Shown: positions 44,971 to 54,064, numbered from the stretch's first letter. The stretch: 64,000 bases of DNA from DSSM01 sp964484125 (GCA_964484125.1 CAZAEK010000001.1:172310-236309), one strand, 5' to 3'. Program-made: numbers and translations. The notes: generated from the letters alone by a model not told the origin.

Positions 44971-46644
44971 CTATTTTATTAACTTTTTAAACTTAAATCT
45001 TTTCCTCTCGGTTTCTCCAAGTCGTTTCTTCTTATTTTCCTCGTAATCAGAATATCCTCCTTCATAATAATATACCTGCGAATTCCCTTCAAATGCAAGA
45101 ATATGTGTTGCTACTCTGTCAAGGAACCACCTATCATGTGAGATAATAACTGCACAACCTGCAAAGTTTTCAAGTCCCTCCTCAAGTGCTCTTAAGGTAT
45201 TTACATCAATATCATTTGTCGGCTCATCAAGGAGTAATACATTTGCCTGTGATTTTAATGTCAAAGCAAGATGAAGTCTGTTTCTCTCCCCTCCTGATAA
45301 CATCTTTACCTTTTTCTCCTGATCTGTCCCTGTAAAATTAAATCTTCCGACATAAGCTCTTGAATTAAACTGTTTTCCGCTTAATTCAATAAATTCCTGT
45401 CCTTCCGATATTGCCTGCCATACTGTATCTTCCGGATTAATTTCAGAATGCGCCTGATCAACATATCCAATCTTTACTGTTTCGCCAATTTCAATAGTTC
45501 CTGAATCCGGCTTTTCAGTACCGAGAAGCATCCTGAACAGTGTTGTTTTCCCGGCTCCGTTCGGACCGATAACTCCTACTATTCCCGCAGGAGGAAGACT
45601 TAAATTCATATTTTCAAAAAGCAATTTATCTCCGAAACTCTTAGAAACATTTGAAATTTCAATAACCTTATTCCCTAATCTTGGTCCGTTTGGTATATAA
45701 ATCTCAAGTTTTTCCTCTTTCTGTTTTGTATCTTCGTTGAGCATTTTATCGTATGCCTGCAATCTCGCTTTTGATTTTGCCTGCCTTGCCCTTGGAGACA
45801 TCCTTACCCACTCAAGTTCACGCTCTAAAGTTTTCATTCTTTTACTCGCCTGTTTTTCTTCCATTTGCAAACGTTTAGACTTTTGTTCAAGCCATGATGA
45901 ATAATTTCCTTCCCAGGGAATTCCCTCTCCCCTGTCAAGTTCGAGTATCCAACCTGCTACATTATCAAGGAAATATCTGTCGTGAGTTACTGCTATAACA
46001 GTACCTTTGTATTGCTGTAAAAATATTTCAAGCCATTCTACCGATTCAGCATCAAGATGGTTTGTCGGTTCATCAAGCAGTAATATATCCGGCTCTGAGA
46101 GAAGCAATCTGCATAACGCAACTCGTCTCCTTTCTCCTCCGCTCAGATTTTCTATTATAGCATCTTCTTCAGGGCAATTTAAAGCATCCATTGCTCTCTG
46201 AAGTTTGGCATCGAGTTCCCAACCGTTTTTATGTTCTATAATTTCAGTAAGCTCTCCCTGCCTCTCTATCAGCTTAGCCATTTCATCGTCAGTCATTGGT
46301 TCTGCAAATTTTGAGTTTACTTCATCATATTCCTTCAATATTTCAACAATTTCACCCATACCTTCCATAACTACTTCTTTCACTGTCTTTGTATTGTCAA
46401 GTTCCGGCTCCTGTGGAAGATATCCTATTGAGTAATCTTTAGTGAAATGTACTTCACCGTCATAATTATCTTCAACACCTGCTATAATTTTAAGTAAAGT
46501 TGATTTACCTGAGCCGTTTAATCCGATTATTCCTATCTTTGCTCCGTAAAAAAATGAAAGGTAAATATTCTTTAGTACCTGTCTTTTGGGTGGAAAAGTC
46601 TTTCCGACTCCTACCATTGAAAATATTATTTTATTATCTGCCAT
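44971..46644 (-). CDS. ettA: Energy-dependent translational throttle protein EttA (ABC-F)
   Basis: A 557-residue ABC-F protein with two nucleotide-binding domains: Walker A GLNGSGKST and GPNGAGKTT, signatures NLSGGERRRVALCRLL and MLSGGERNRLHLALTL, and Walker B LLLDEPTNHLD and LLLDEPTNDID. The arm and linker between them (EKQASKRMKTLERELEWVRMSPRARQAKSKARL) is the EttA-specific P-site tRNA-interaction motif. It gates ribosomes according to ATP level. Confidence 0.95.
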   Translation of the reverse strand: MADNKIIFSMVGVGKTFPPKRQVLKNIYLSFFYGAKIGIIGLNGSGKSTLLKIIAGVEDNYDGEVHFTKDYSIGYLPQEPELDNTKTVKEVVMEGMGEIVEILKEYDEVNSKFAEPMTDDEMAKLIERQGELTEIIEHKNGWELDAKLQRAMDALNCPEEDAIIENLSGGERRRVALCRLLLSEPDILLLDEPTNHLDAESVEWLEIFLQQYKGTVIAVTHDRYFLDNVAGWILELDRGEGIPWEGNYSSWLEQKSKRLQMEEKQASKRMKTLERELEWVRMSPRARQAKSKARLQAYDKMLNEDTKQKEEKLEIYIPNGPRLGNKVIEISNVSKSFGDKLLFENMNLSLPPAGIVGVIGPNGAGKTTLFRMLLGTEKPDSGTIEIGETVKIGYVDQAHSEINPEDTVWQAISEGQEFIELSGKQFNSRAYVGRFNFTGTDQEKKVKMLSGGERNRLHLALTLKSQANVLLLDEPTNDIDVNTLRALEEGLENFAGCAVIISHDRWFLDRVATHILAFEGNSQVYYYEGGYSDYEENKKKRLGETERKRFKFKKLIK

Positions 46645-46646
46645 AT

Positions 46647-47594
46647 TTATGCTTTGGGATGACTTTGTTTATATGCTTTTTTTAGTTTTTCTAATGTAAT
46701 ATGAGTATATATCTGTGTTGTAGAGAGACTGCTATGCCCAAGCATCTCCTGAATTGACCTTATATCAGCACCGGAATCGAGAAGGTGTGTTGCAAAACTA
46801 TGTCTCAGTATGTGTGGCGACTTTTTACCTGACTTTGTAACAAGCGATAAATCTTTTTTAATTATTCTCTGCACTTTCATAGGATATAGTTTATTTCCCT
46901 TGCTATCTATAAAAAAATAATCAGATTTTTTTAAATCACATATTTCTCTTATCTCAAGATAATTTTTTAATGCAGTATAAGCTTTCTTTCCAAAAGGAAT
47001 AATTCTTTCCTTTGAACCTTTACCAATAACTTTTATGGTATTATCATAAAAATTAACATCTTTTAATTTGAGATTTATAAGTTCAGATAGTCTTATACCA
47101 GTAGAATAAAATAATTCAATAATCGCTTTATCAAAAATTCTTAAATCTATTGTCCCTTTTTCTTCAAGAAGAGTCTCAAGTTCGGATGCAGTAAGATTAA
47201 AAGGTAAACCCTTTGGAAGTTTCGGAAATATTAAACTTGCAGCAGGATTTTTTCTGATATACCCTTTGAATTTAAGATATTTAAAAAATGCTTTTAAAAC
47301 AGATATTTTTCTTGCAACAGATTTCTTTTTATATTTAGGTTTTCTTTTTATATCAATTTTATTTTGAGAATATACATCAGCAATATATGATTTAAGCAAT
47401 TTTGCATCTATATATTCAATATCAATATCAAATTCACAATCGTTGAAATCAACTTCAATAAATTCCGATAAGAAAATACCGAACTGAATCAAATCCGTCC
47501 GGTATGCTGTGATTGTATTTCCTGAGAAATTCTTTGTGAATTTCAGATAATCAAGAAATTCATTAAGGTAATACTTAAAATTATGTTTGCTCAA
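46647..47594 (-). CDS. xerC: Tyrosine recombinase XerC/XerD
   Basis: Site-specific recombinase resolving chromosome dimers. The 315 residues have an N-terminal SAM-like core-binding domain (YLNEFLDYLKFTKNFSGNTITAYRTDL) and the catalytic domain with Arg in YSTGIRLSEL, Lys in IGKGSKERIIP, HILRHSFATHLL, HSS and the nucleophilic Tyr in TQIYTHI. The start is TTG at 47594, overlapping topA by 14 bases. Only one Xer gene is seen here, so C versus D assignment is tentative. Confidence 0.92.
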   Translation of the reverse strand: MSKHNFKYYLNEFLDYLKFTKNFSGNTITAYRTDLIQFGIFLSEFIEVDFNDCEFDIDIEYIDAKLLKSYIADVYSQNKIDIKRKPKYKKKSVARKISVLKAFFKYLKFKGYIRKNPAASLIFPKLPKGLPFNLTASELETLLEEKGTIDLRIFDKAIIELFYSTGIRLSELINLKLKDVNFYDNTIKVIGKGSKERIIPFGKKAYTALKNYLEIREICDLKKSDYFFIDSKGNKLYPMKVQRIIKKDLSLVTKSGKKSPHILRHSFATHLLDSGADIRSIQEMLGHSSLSTTQIYTHITLEKLKKAYKQSHPKA

Positions 47595-49899
47595 CTTCTT
47601 CTTTTATTTCATATTTCTCTTTACAACCGGGACATTGCAGATAGAAGTTACCCTCTTTGTCCTTTTTCTTTTCAAGATAATTACTTTTACACTTAGTGCA
47701 TTCCTGAATTACCGGTTCAAAGTTAGCAATAAAATCACAATCTGGATATCTCGTACAACCGTAGAAAGTCTTTTTCCTTTTTCCACCAACTCTTGGCAAA
47801 ATCTCACCTTCATTACATTTAGGGCATTTAATTCCGAGAGTAACTGGCTTTATTCCATTACATTTAGGATAATTCGAACATCCGTAAAACTTTCCGTATC
47901 TGCCTATCTTCAAAAGCATATCTGCCCCGCAAAGGTCACATTTAATTCCCTCCGCAGGCTGAGAAATTTTCTCTTCATTATCATCTGCAGATGCTGTTGC
48001 CTTGCATTTAGGATATCTCTCACAGGTTAAAAATAATCCGTTCCTCCCCCATTTCTTTAACATAACAGCACCTGTTTCTTTACCACATTCAGGACATACT
48101 TTATCAGTTTTTTCAATAAGACTTTCTTTTATTTCTTTTGCTTTGGAATCTGCAGCTTCATAGTCTTTTATAAACGGTTTATAAAAATCGTTCATAACTT
48201 TAAGATATGTTGCTTTTCCGCTTGCAATTGTATCAAGCTCCTCTTCCATCTCTGCAGTAAATTCATAGTTTATAACATCAGAAAAATATTCCGATAGTAT
48301 CTTATTAACAGCCAGACCGAGTTTTGTTGCATATAACTTTCTTTCATTAAGCTCAACATATTTCCTGTCTATTACTGTAGAAACTATCAATGCATAAGTG
48401 CTTGGTCTTCCGATTCCAAGTGCATCAAGCTGTTTAATTAAACTGCTTTCTGTGTATCTTGGTGGCGGATTTGTGTAATGTCGCTCCTTCATTATTGTCA
48501 GGGCATTCAGCATATCATCAACTTTTAAATCCGATGGTATTAATGATTCGTTTTCTTCATTTTCAACTCCGAGCTCCTCTTTCGTTTCCTCATATACTTT
48601 AAGAAAACCCGGAAATTTAACTACACTTCCTGTTGCTTTAAATAAGTATGTTTTATCTCCGCCTCTCTGATTTATTGCTTTTATAATAATAGTTCTCTGT
48701 TCCATTAATGCTCTTGTCATTTGCGATGCAACAAACCTCTGCCAGATTAAAGTATATAATGATTTCAGACTTTTATCGAGTTTTTTTAAATCCTCTGGCT
48801 TTATAAATACATCTGTTGGCCTGATAGCTTCATGTGCCTCCTGAATATTTTTCCCTTTTTTTGCATATACATTCGGCTTTTCAGGAATGTATTCCCTGCC
48901 ATAATTTTCAGATATGAATTCAAATGCCGATTTTTGAGCTTCAGGACTAATCCTTGTTGAATCAGTTCTCATATATGTTATTAACCCAACATTGCCCTCT
49001 CCTTTGGCAATCTCAACTCCTTCATATAATTTTTGTGCCAGCATCATTGTTTTCTTAGGTGAAAAACCAAGTCTTGTTGATGCTGCCTGCTGAAGCATGC
49101 TTGTTGTAAACGGTGCAGGTGCATTTCTTCTTGTATCTTTTACCTGAACTTCAGTTATTTTAAACTTATTTCCTTTCAGGTCTGTGATTATATTATGTGC
49201 CTGTTCTAAGTTTTCTATACACGGTTTCTCACCATTATATTTAATTATATCATCATTTATCTTATATAATCTTGCATTGAATTGTTTTTTCTCACCTGAT
49301 ATTTTGGAAAATGTTCCGTCTATCGTCCAGTATTCCTTTGGCTTGAAATTTTTAATTTCCAGTTCTTTCTCACAAATCAGCTTTAAAGCAACAGACTGAA
49401 CACGACCAGCTGATAAACCGAAATAAAAAACCTTCCAGAGAAAAGGACTTACTTTATATCCGAGTATTCTGTCCATTACCCGTCTTGCCTGCTGAGATTC
49501 AACAAGATTAGTATCAAGTTCTGTAGGATTTTTCATTGCCTTTTCAACACCGCTTTTAGTTATTTCTTCAAACAGAACTCTTTTGATTTTATTATTTAAA
49601 CTCTTTATACATTCTGCAATATCTGATGCGATTGCTTCTCCTTCGCGGTCAGGGTCGGTTGCTATATATATCAAATCTGAATTTTTTGCGAGTTCCTGGA
49701 TATTATGTATTACCTTTTCTTTTCCCTTAATTATTTCATAAGTCGGACTAAATCCGTTTTCTATATCAACGCTTATTTTTGATTTAGGAAGATTTTTAAT
49801 GTGCCCCACTGTGGCTTCTACTACGAAGTCCTTTCCAAGATATTTGTTTATCGTCTTTGCCTTTGACGGTGATTCTACAATTACTAATGATTTTGCCAT
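47581..49899 (-). CDS. topA: DNA topoisomerase I
   Basis: Type IA topoisomerase of 772 residues relaxing negative supercoils. N-terminal TOPRIM domain (SLVIVESPSKAKTINKYLG, TDPDREGEAIA), catalytic Tyr in ITYMRTDSTRIS, and four C-terminal four-Cys zinc ribbons (starting CPECGKETG, CDLCGADM, CPKCNEGE and CTKCKSNY). The RPSTYALIVSTVIDRKYV motif is intact. Followed with overlap by xerC, both acting on chromosome topology. Confidence 0.97.
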   Translation of the reverse strand: MAKSLVIVESPSKAKTINKYLGKDFVVEATVGHIKNLPKSKISVDIENGFSPTYEIIKGKEKVIHNIQELAKNSDLIYIATDPDREGEAIASDIAECIKSLNNKIKRVLFEEITKSGVEKAMKNPTELDTNLVESQQARRVMDRILGYKVSPFLWKVFYFGLSAGRVQSVALKLICEKELEIKNFKPKEYWTIDGTFSKISGEKKQFNARLYKINDDIIKYNGEKPCIENLEQAHNIITDLKGNKFKITEVQVKDTRRNAPAPFTTSMLQQAASTRLGFSPKKTMMLAQKLYEGVEIAKGEGNVGLITYMRTDSTRISPEAQKSAFEFISENYGREYIPEKPNVYAKKGKNIQEAHEAIRPTDVFIKPEDLKKLDKSLKSLYTLIWQRFVASQMTRALMEQRTIIIKAINQRGGDKTYLFKATGSVVKFPGFLKVYEETKEELGVENEENESLIPSDLKVDDMLNALTIMKERHYTNPPPRYTESSLIKQLDALGIGRPSTYALIVSTVIDRKYVELNERKLYATKLGLAVNKILSEYFSDVINYEFTAEMEEELDTIASGKATYLKVMNDFYKPFIKDYEAADSKAKEIKESLIEKTDKVCPECGKETGAVMLKKWGRNGLFLTCERYPKCKATASADDNEEKISQPAEGIKCDLCGADMLLKIGRYGKFYGCSNYPKCNGIKPVTLGIKCPKCNEGEILPRVGGKRKKTFYGCTRYPDCDFIANFEPVIQECTKCKSNYLEKKKDKEGNFYLQCPGCKEKYEIKEEVEQT

Positions 49900-49953
49900 A
49901 TATATTTTTTCTTGTCACTCCTTGATTATGATTCTGTATTTTTAACAAATTAT

Positions 49954-50406
49954 TTAATTTATAGTTTCATTATTTAAAAAAGCCAGTCTCTCCTTAATCT
50001 CTGAATTTGATTCAAATTGCATAAATTGGCTTACAATAATTTTTTTTATGTCTGATAGATTTATTTTTAAATATCCTGATATAAGCACTCTGTCCATTAA
50101 TTGTTCTAAGTCGTTATCTGAAATCAGCCCTAATTCCCTTAGCTGAATTACATAGCCAAGAGCTTCAGGGGTAAACAGGCGGGTCTCTTGTTTGTTGAAA
50201 AATCTGATTGATTTTGTTTTATCTGAATCTTTAAATACTGTCTCTCCATATACAATCTTTGTAAATACCCATGCCAAAGCAGTATTTATTTCTACTTCGG
50301 TATATCCAAAACTTTTCAGAGTATCCAAATCAACTTTATCAAGTCTTTTTGTATTTTTGTACTCTTCAAGTAAGTATGCTATTATTTCTAAAATTTTATC
50401 GAACAT
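49954..50406 (-). CDS. smg: Smg-family protein (DUF494)
   Basis: A 150-residue protein resembling Smg/DUF494, a conserved but uncharacterised family often next to topA or dprA. The pattern VDLDTLKSFGYTEVEINTALAWVF and the acidic-aromatic middle RFFNKQETRLFTPEALGYVIQLRELGLIS are characteristic. It overlaps ybeY by 19 bases and precedes topA. Confidence 0.85.
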   Translation of the reverse strand: MFDKILEIIAYLLEEYKNTKRLDKVDLDTLKSFGYTEVEINTALAWVFTKIVYGETVFKDSDKTKSIRFFNKQETRLFTPEALGYVIQLRELGLISDNDLEQLMDRVLISGYLKINLSDIKKIIVSQFMQFESNSEIKERLAFLNNETIN

Positions 50407-50831
50407 TCCTGTTTGAAAATTTTCAGATATGAATCTTCAAGTTTTCTTATAGCATCTTTTTCATCCTTTGTTACATCATCATAACCGCATAAATGTAATA
50501 GCCCGTGAATTATTACCCTGAACAGCTCATTCTTAAAAGTAGTTTTAAAAGTCTTTGAATTGCTCTTTACTGTTTCAACTGAAATAATTATATCACTTTC
50601 ATATTCATCATATCCAAAAGTTAGTATATCAGTGCTGTAATTATGCGCAAGGTATTTATTATTAAGTTCCCGTATTTCTTCGTCATCTGTGAACAATATA
50701 TTCAGATTATCAAATGAACGCTTTTCAAGAGAAAAAATACCTTTTACAATTTTTGTTACAGATTTTTTAAAAGCAGTTTTGTTCTTCCTGTCGGTGAAAA
50801 AATCTGTATTAAATATGAAATTTAGTTCCAA
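50388..50831 (-). CDS. ybeY: Endoribonuclease YbeY
   Basis: Metal-dependent RNase in 16S rRNA maturation and ribosome quality control; 147 residues. The motif reads HGLLHLCGYDD (His109, His113, Asp119): the first two ligands are canonical, but the third is Asp where proteobacterial YbeY has His, a variant I recall from other FCB-group sequences. The upstream LNNKYLAHNYSTDILTF matches the conserved substrate-site stretch. The start is TTG at 50831, the only candidate. Confidence 0.92.
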   Translation of the reverse strand: MELNFIFNTDFFTDRKNKTAFKKSVTKIVKGIFSLEKRSFDNLNILFTDDEEIRELNNKYLAHNYSTDILTFGYDEYESDIIISVETVKSNSKTFKTTFKNELFRVIIHGLLHLCGYDDVTKDEKDAIRKLEDSYLKIFKQECSIKF

Positions 50832-50838
50832 GTTTTTT

Positions 50839-51264
50839 TCAATTATCTGTTAATGAAAGTGCAACTGCAGCAATGAGCTTTTCAGATGTTAAATCAGATA
50901 AATCAGAACTGATAATTTTTTTATCTACATTGGAATACAATGAACAGTCACCCTGCATAGAAACAATCAATCCTGATATTTTTTCTCCATATTCTGCAAT
51001 AAAAATTACCTCGGACAACATTTCGCTTAAAATTACTGAGTTGCAATCCTGAAGCTGAAGATGTGAATTTTCGGTGTAAACTGAGATTAATGCGTTTCCA
51101 TCAGGTTCGGGGAATATCTCCAATGAAATTGCGGTCTTTTTAAGTTTACTTACAAGATTAATTTTCCATCCACCTTCAGTTTCCTGCAACGGATTTCCAA
51201 GTAATTTCCCAATCCCTTTTATTGTTTCCGTGCCAAATGTCTGTTTTTTATTGCTATCTTCCAA
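50839..51264 (-). CDS. Hypothetical protein
   Basis: A 141-residue soluble protein not recognised. It has neither signal peptide nor membrane helix; the middle is a series of likely beta strands (WKINLVSKLKKTAISLEIF, ALISVYTENSHLQL) and the end is helical. It is seven bases upstream of ybeY and downstream of the carbonic anhydrase-like gene. The start is TTG at 51264. It lacks a C-terminal Gly-Gly, so it does not look like a ubiquitin-like partner for the nearby E2. Confidence 0.6.
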   Translation of the reverse strand: MEDSNKKQTFGTETIKGIGKLLGNPLQETEGGWKINLVSKLKKTAISLEIFPEPDGNALISVYTENSHLQLQDCNSVILSEMLSEVIFIAEYGEKISGLIVSMQGDCSLYSNVDKKIISSDLSDLTSEKLIAAVALSLTDN

Positions 51265-51357
51265 TATATTTCTAAATTATCAAAATATTTAATTATATGA
51301 AAATATATATATAGATTTATTAATTCAATTAATAAAACAATCCTTGATAATTATCTC

Positions 51358-51879
51358 CTATTCTTCTGGAATTCCCTTTTTGTAATTATATACATATCTT
51401 AAATAGTTCCTTGCACGGAATTTTACCATTTCAATTTCTTCTTCTGTCAGATCTCTTATTATTTTTCCCGGGACTCCTGCAACTAATACTCCTTCAGGTA
51501 CTTCAAAATTTTCTCTTACAAGTGTACCAGCAGCTATAAGTGAATTTGACTTAATCAAACAGTTATCCAGAAGTTTTGCTCCCATCCCTATGAGTACTGA
51601 GTCTTTTACTGTACAGCCATGTAATATTGCACCATGCCCGACTGAAACATCCTTTCCTATAATCAGAGGATATTTTTTATAGGTTACATGGAGAATCGAA
51701 CCGTCCTGTATGTTGGTTCTTTCACCTATTCTGATATAATTTACATCGCCTCTTATTACGCTGTTGAACCAAACGTTTACATCCTTTTCTAAAACAACAT
51801 CGCCTATTATTTGAACACCTTCGCAAATAAAGACGCTTTCGTCAATTTTCGGGTAAATTCCCTGATAAGATAATATCAT
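51358..51879 (-). CDS. Gamma-carbonic anhydrase-like hexapeptide-repeat protein
   Basis: A 173-residue left-handed beta-helix protein of the gamma-CA/YrdA/PaaY group. Hexapeptide repeats run through residues about 15-145, and the three metal-ligand histidines are present in SILHVTY, VGHGAILHG. A C-terminal helix caps the fold. Carbonic anhydrase activity is plausible but many family members are inactive. It lies 16 bases after the E2-like gene. Confidence 0.88.
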   Translation of the reverse strand: MILSYQGIYPKIDESVFICEGVQIIGDVVLEKDVNVWFNSVIRGDVNYIRIGERTNIQDGSILHVTYKKYPLIIGKDVSVGHGAILHGCTVKDSVLIGMGAKLLDNCLIKSNSLIAAGTLVRENFEVPEGVLVAGVPGKIIRDLTEEEIEMVKFRARNYLRYVYNYKKGIPEE

Positions 51880-51895
51880 AATTTTATAATTTAAT

Positions 51896-52411
51896 TTATT
51901 TTAATTCAATATCCGGTTCGGGCTGCCGTAAATCAACGTTATCAATCGGAAAAAGGTTAATATTTTCTTTAGCCCATTTAGCCGCTATTCCATTTAAAGG
52001 GTTATTTACATTATAATTTATGTATTGCAACATATCTCCTATCTGATAGATAACATCTACTAAAGTTTCACCCGGAGCCCAGTAATCTCCTATACATATA
52101 TCATGTGGATGAGCTAAACGTATATTAGGGTGAAATATATCCGTCAGCATAAAACATTGTGGCTTGATTTTCGGGTATTCATTATGCAGATTTATCTCAA
52201 TTCTGTGCTCGTTTATAAATTCAATCTTTCTTTTATCTTCGCTATTCTTCTTTTCAGAATAAACACTTTTTATGCCAGAATAATTTACAATATATTTCTC
52301 GGGAATATTTCCATCAATTACGTCGTAAGATACCTTAATATATGGGTGACCGGAAAATTCCGCTTTTAGTTTTTCAAAATCAGATTTCAGTCTTCTCACT
52401 CTTGGTGTCAT
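51896..52411 (-). CDS. Ubiquitin-conjugating enzyme (E2/UBC)-like protein
   Basis: A 171-residue protein with the features of an E2 ubiquitin-conjugating enzyme. An N-terminal helix (MTPRVRRLKSDFEKLKAEF) and beta meander lead to YPKIKP (residues 79-84, the E2 YPxxPP turn), then FHPNI (93-97) with the catalytic HPN Asn96, and DICIGDYWAP with the candidate catalytic Cys106, ten residues after the Asn as in true E2s. LVDVIYQIGDMLQYINYNVNNPLNGIAAKWA matches the helix and the NPLN...A stretch after the active site. The ATG directly follows the stop of the JAB gene (TAATG), so the two are translationally coupled. No E1 or ubiquitin-like gene is visible in the window. Fold and active site are well supported; activity and substrate are unknown. 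Confidence 0.82.
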   Translation of the reverse strand: MTPRVRRLKSDFEKLKAEFSGHPYIKVSYDVIDGNIPEKYIVNYSGIKSVYSEKKNSEDKRKIEFINEHRIEINLHNEYPKIKPQCFMLTDIFHPNIRLAHPHDICIGDYWAPGETLVDVIYQIGDMLQYINYNVNNPLNGIAAKWAKENINLFPIDNVDLRQPEPDIELK

Positions 52412-53365
52412 TTATTCGATTATTACAGGTATTTCAATATTTTTACCCGGTGAAATATCAAATTCATCACGCAGGTTGTTAAATTTTACTATTAAGTTAT
52501 ACTTTGAGCTGTCGCTATAAAATGAATATGCAAGTTTTCTTAAATTATCGCCTTCTCTTATTTTATAAATAAAACTTCCACCGCTTACTTTATTATTTGA
52601 ATTGATAACATCAATCTTCTCATTCATCATTTTATAATCAGATTTTATTTCATTCATTTTCATACTGATTTCATTCAACCTATTAATGTCTTCGTTTAAA
52701 CTGTTTGTTTTAATCAACAGATATACACCTATTACAAGATTTAAAGCAAACAGAAAAAAAAACAGAATATATATTTTTTTTATCAAAGAAGAATCTGCTT
52801 CATTTTTTAATGTTTTTTTCTCTTCCATCTCATTTATTATTTCAGGGTTATTGTCTTGTTTTAATAAAAAAAAACCTCTTGAAAGTTCTGTTTTCCCTTC
52901 CTTATTATAAAAAAAACCTCTTTCATTTTTTACAGGGTCATAAACATAAGCAGTCATAAATGGCTGATTAAAAAAATTCTCCTGTATAAATTTATCGTAT
53001 CCTGACATAAAAACAGAATGCCCCGGATGCGAATGAAACCATCCTGTAATTTTTTTTCCGCTGTGCTTCTCCTCAATTGTTTTATTAATTTCATGCCACG
53101 TATCTGAAGTAAACGTAAGATGTGTTATAGAAGCTTTAACAAATTCTGCTATTACTATATCTTCCAGCAATACACACATTTCACCGTCACTGTCTTCAAA
53201 ATAATCACCGACAAATACTCCTCCGAGCTCATTCTTAATATCTGATTTCAGATAAGAATCTGTCTCATTCAGTAAAAGTGAACTTATATAAATCTTCAGT
53301 TCACCTTTCTGCGGAGCTTCATTCTGTAATTCTGAATTATAGGATAATTGAGTATAGTCAAGCAT
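52412..53365 (-). CDS. Membrane-anchored JAB/JAMM isopeptidase-like protein with LysM domain
   Basis: A 317-residue protein from ATG 53365 (a TTG at 53392 would add nine residues). The N-terminal JAB/MPN domain (about 20-170) has the complete JAMM zinc motif: Glu46 in NELGGVFVG, His111 and His113 in WFHSHPGHS, Ser121 and Asp124 seven residues on (SGYD). Then one membrane helix (about 197-218), a heptad-like stretch (221-256) and a C-terminal LysM module (267-313: YKIREGDNLRKLAYSFY...ISPGKNIEIP). Positive charges before the helix suggest the peptidase faces the cytosol and LysM the periplasm. JAMM enzymes remove ubiquitin-like modifiers or trim their precursors. The coupled downstream E2 gene supports a conjugation-related role. 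Confidence 0.82.
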   Translation of the reverse strand: MLDYTQLSYNSELQNEAPQKGELKIYISSLLLNETDSYLKSDIKNELGGVFVGDYFEDSDGEMCVLLEDIVIAEFVKASITHLTFTSDTWHEINKTIEEKHSGKKITGWFHSHPGHSVFMSGYDKFIQENFFNQPFMTAYVYDPVKNERGFFYNKEGKTELSRGFFLLKQDNNPEIINEMEEKKTLKNEADSSLIKKIYILFFFLFALNLVIGVYLLIKTNSLNEDINRLNEISMKMNEIKSDYKMMNEKIDVINSNNKVSGGSFIYKIREGDNLRKLAYSFYSDSSKYNLIVKFNNLRDEFDISPGKNIEIPVIIE

Positions 53366-53401
53366 ATCGGCAAAATAAATATACCTGAACAAATAGAAAA
53401 G

Positions 53402-54064
53402 CTAAAATTCAATTCCCTCTCTTGCGGGTATTCCCTTATCGAAATAATGTTTTACTTTTCTCATCTCGGTTATCAGGTCAGCATTTTCTTCAATATAATT
53501 CCATATCTTATGCCCGGTCATAATAAGTTCAAACCTCTTGTTCTTTTTGAATAAATCAATAAGATTTTCAACATCTTCCTTCTTTATAAGATTATAGGTA
53601 GCCGCAGCAATTACTTCGTCAAGGATAAGGATATTCATATCGCCTTTTTCAATTTTCTCCCGTGCAATTTCAAGCCCCCTTTGTGCTTCCAAAAAATCCT
53701 CTTCTGTATTTTTAAATCTGAAAGTCCCGTCAGAATTCATCCTCTCACAACCTGTCGGATATAATTCTATTCCATACCCGTCTTCTTTTAATTTCCGTAA
53801 AATTACTCTTTCGTGATAATGCTCATTCTCACCGTCGAAACCTTTATCGAATTGTATTAATACAACCTTCTTACCTGAACCAAGAGCCCTTACAATCAGT
53901 CCTATAGTACTTGTTGTTTTCCCTTTACCGTAACCGTAGTAAACGTGAAAACAGTTTTTTTCTTCATCTGTCAATTTCTTATATCCTTCAATAGTTTCAA
54001 GCATTTTCTTTTTGAATCTGTCGCCCCCCTCTTTTTTCTGCAATTCGTCAATTATATTATCCAT
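53402..54064 (-). CDS. cobO: Cob(I)yrinic acid a,c-diamide adenosyltransferase
   Basis: A 220-residue BtuR/CobO/CobP-type P-loop enzyme that adenosylates the cobalt of corrinoids. P-loop YGYGKGKTTSTIGL, central LILDEVIAA, TGHKIWNYIEENADLITEMRKVKHYFDKGIPAREGIEF at the C-terminus is the family signature. N-terminus slightly longer than usual by about 30 residues. No other cobalamin genes here, consistent with salvage of imported corrinoids. Confidence 0.92.
   Translation of the reverse strand: MDNIIDELQKKEGGDRFKKKMLETIEGYKKLTDEEKNCFHVYYGYGKGKTTSTIGLIVRALGSGKKVVLIQFDKGFDGENEHYHERVILRKLKEDGYGIELYPTGCERMNSDGTFRFKNTEEDFLEAQRGLEIAREKIEKGDMNILILDEVIAAATYNLIKKEDVENLIDLFKKNKRFELIMTGHKIWNYIEENADLITEMRKVKHYFDKGIPAREGIEF

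Noticed and set aside
46647..47594. Integrase marking a mobile element
   Set aside because: It overlaps topA and precedes ettA, has the Xer domain layout, and no attachment sites or cargo genes accompany it.
50839..51264. Unknown 141-aa protein as the ubiquitin-like partner
   Set aside because: No C-terminal Gly-Gly, no Gly-rich precursor tail that a JAB enzyme could trim, and no obvious beta-grasp pattern.
51896..53392. CBASS or other phage-defence island
   Set aside because: No cyclase, effector, E1, transposase or integrase nearby; neighbours are core metabolic genes and base composition does not change visibly.
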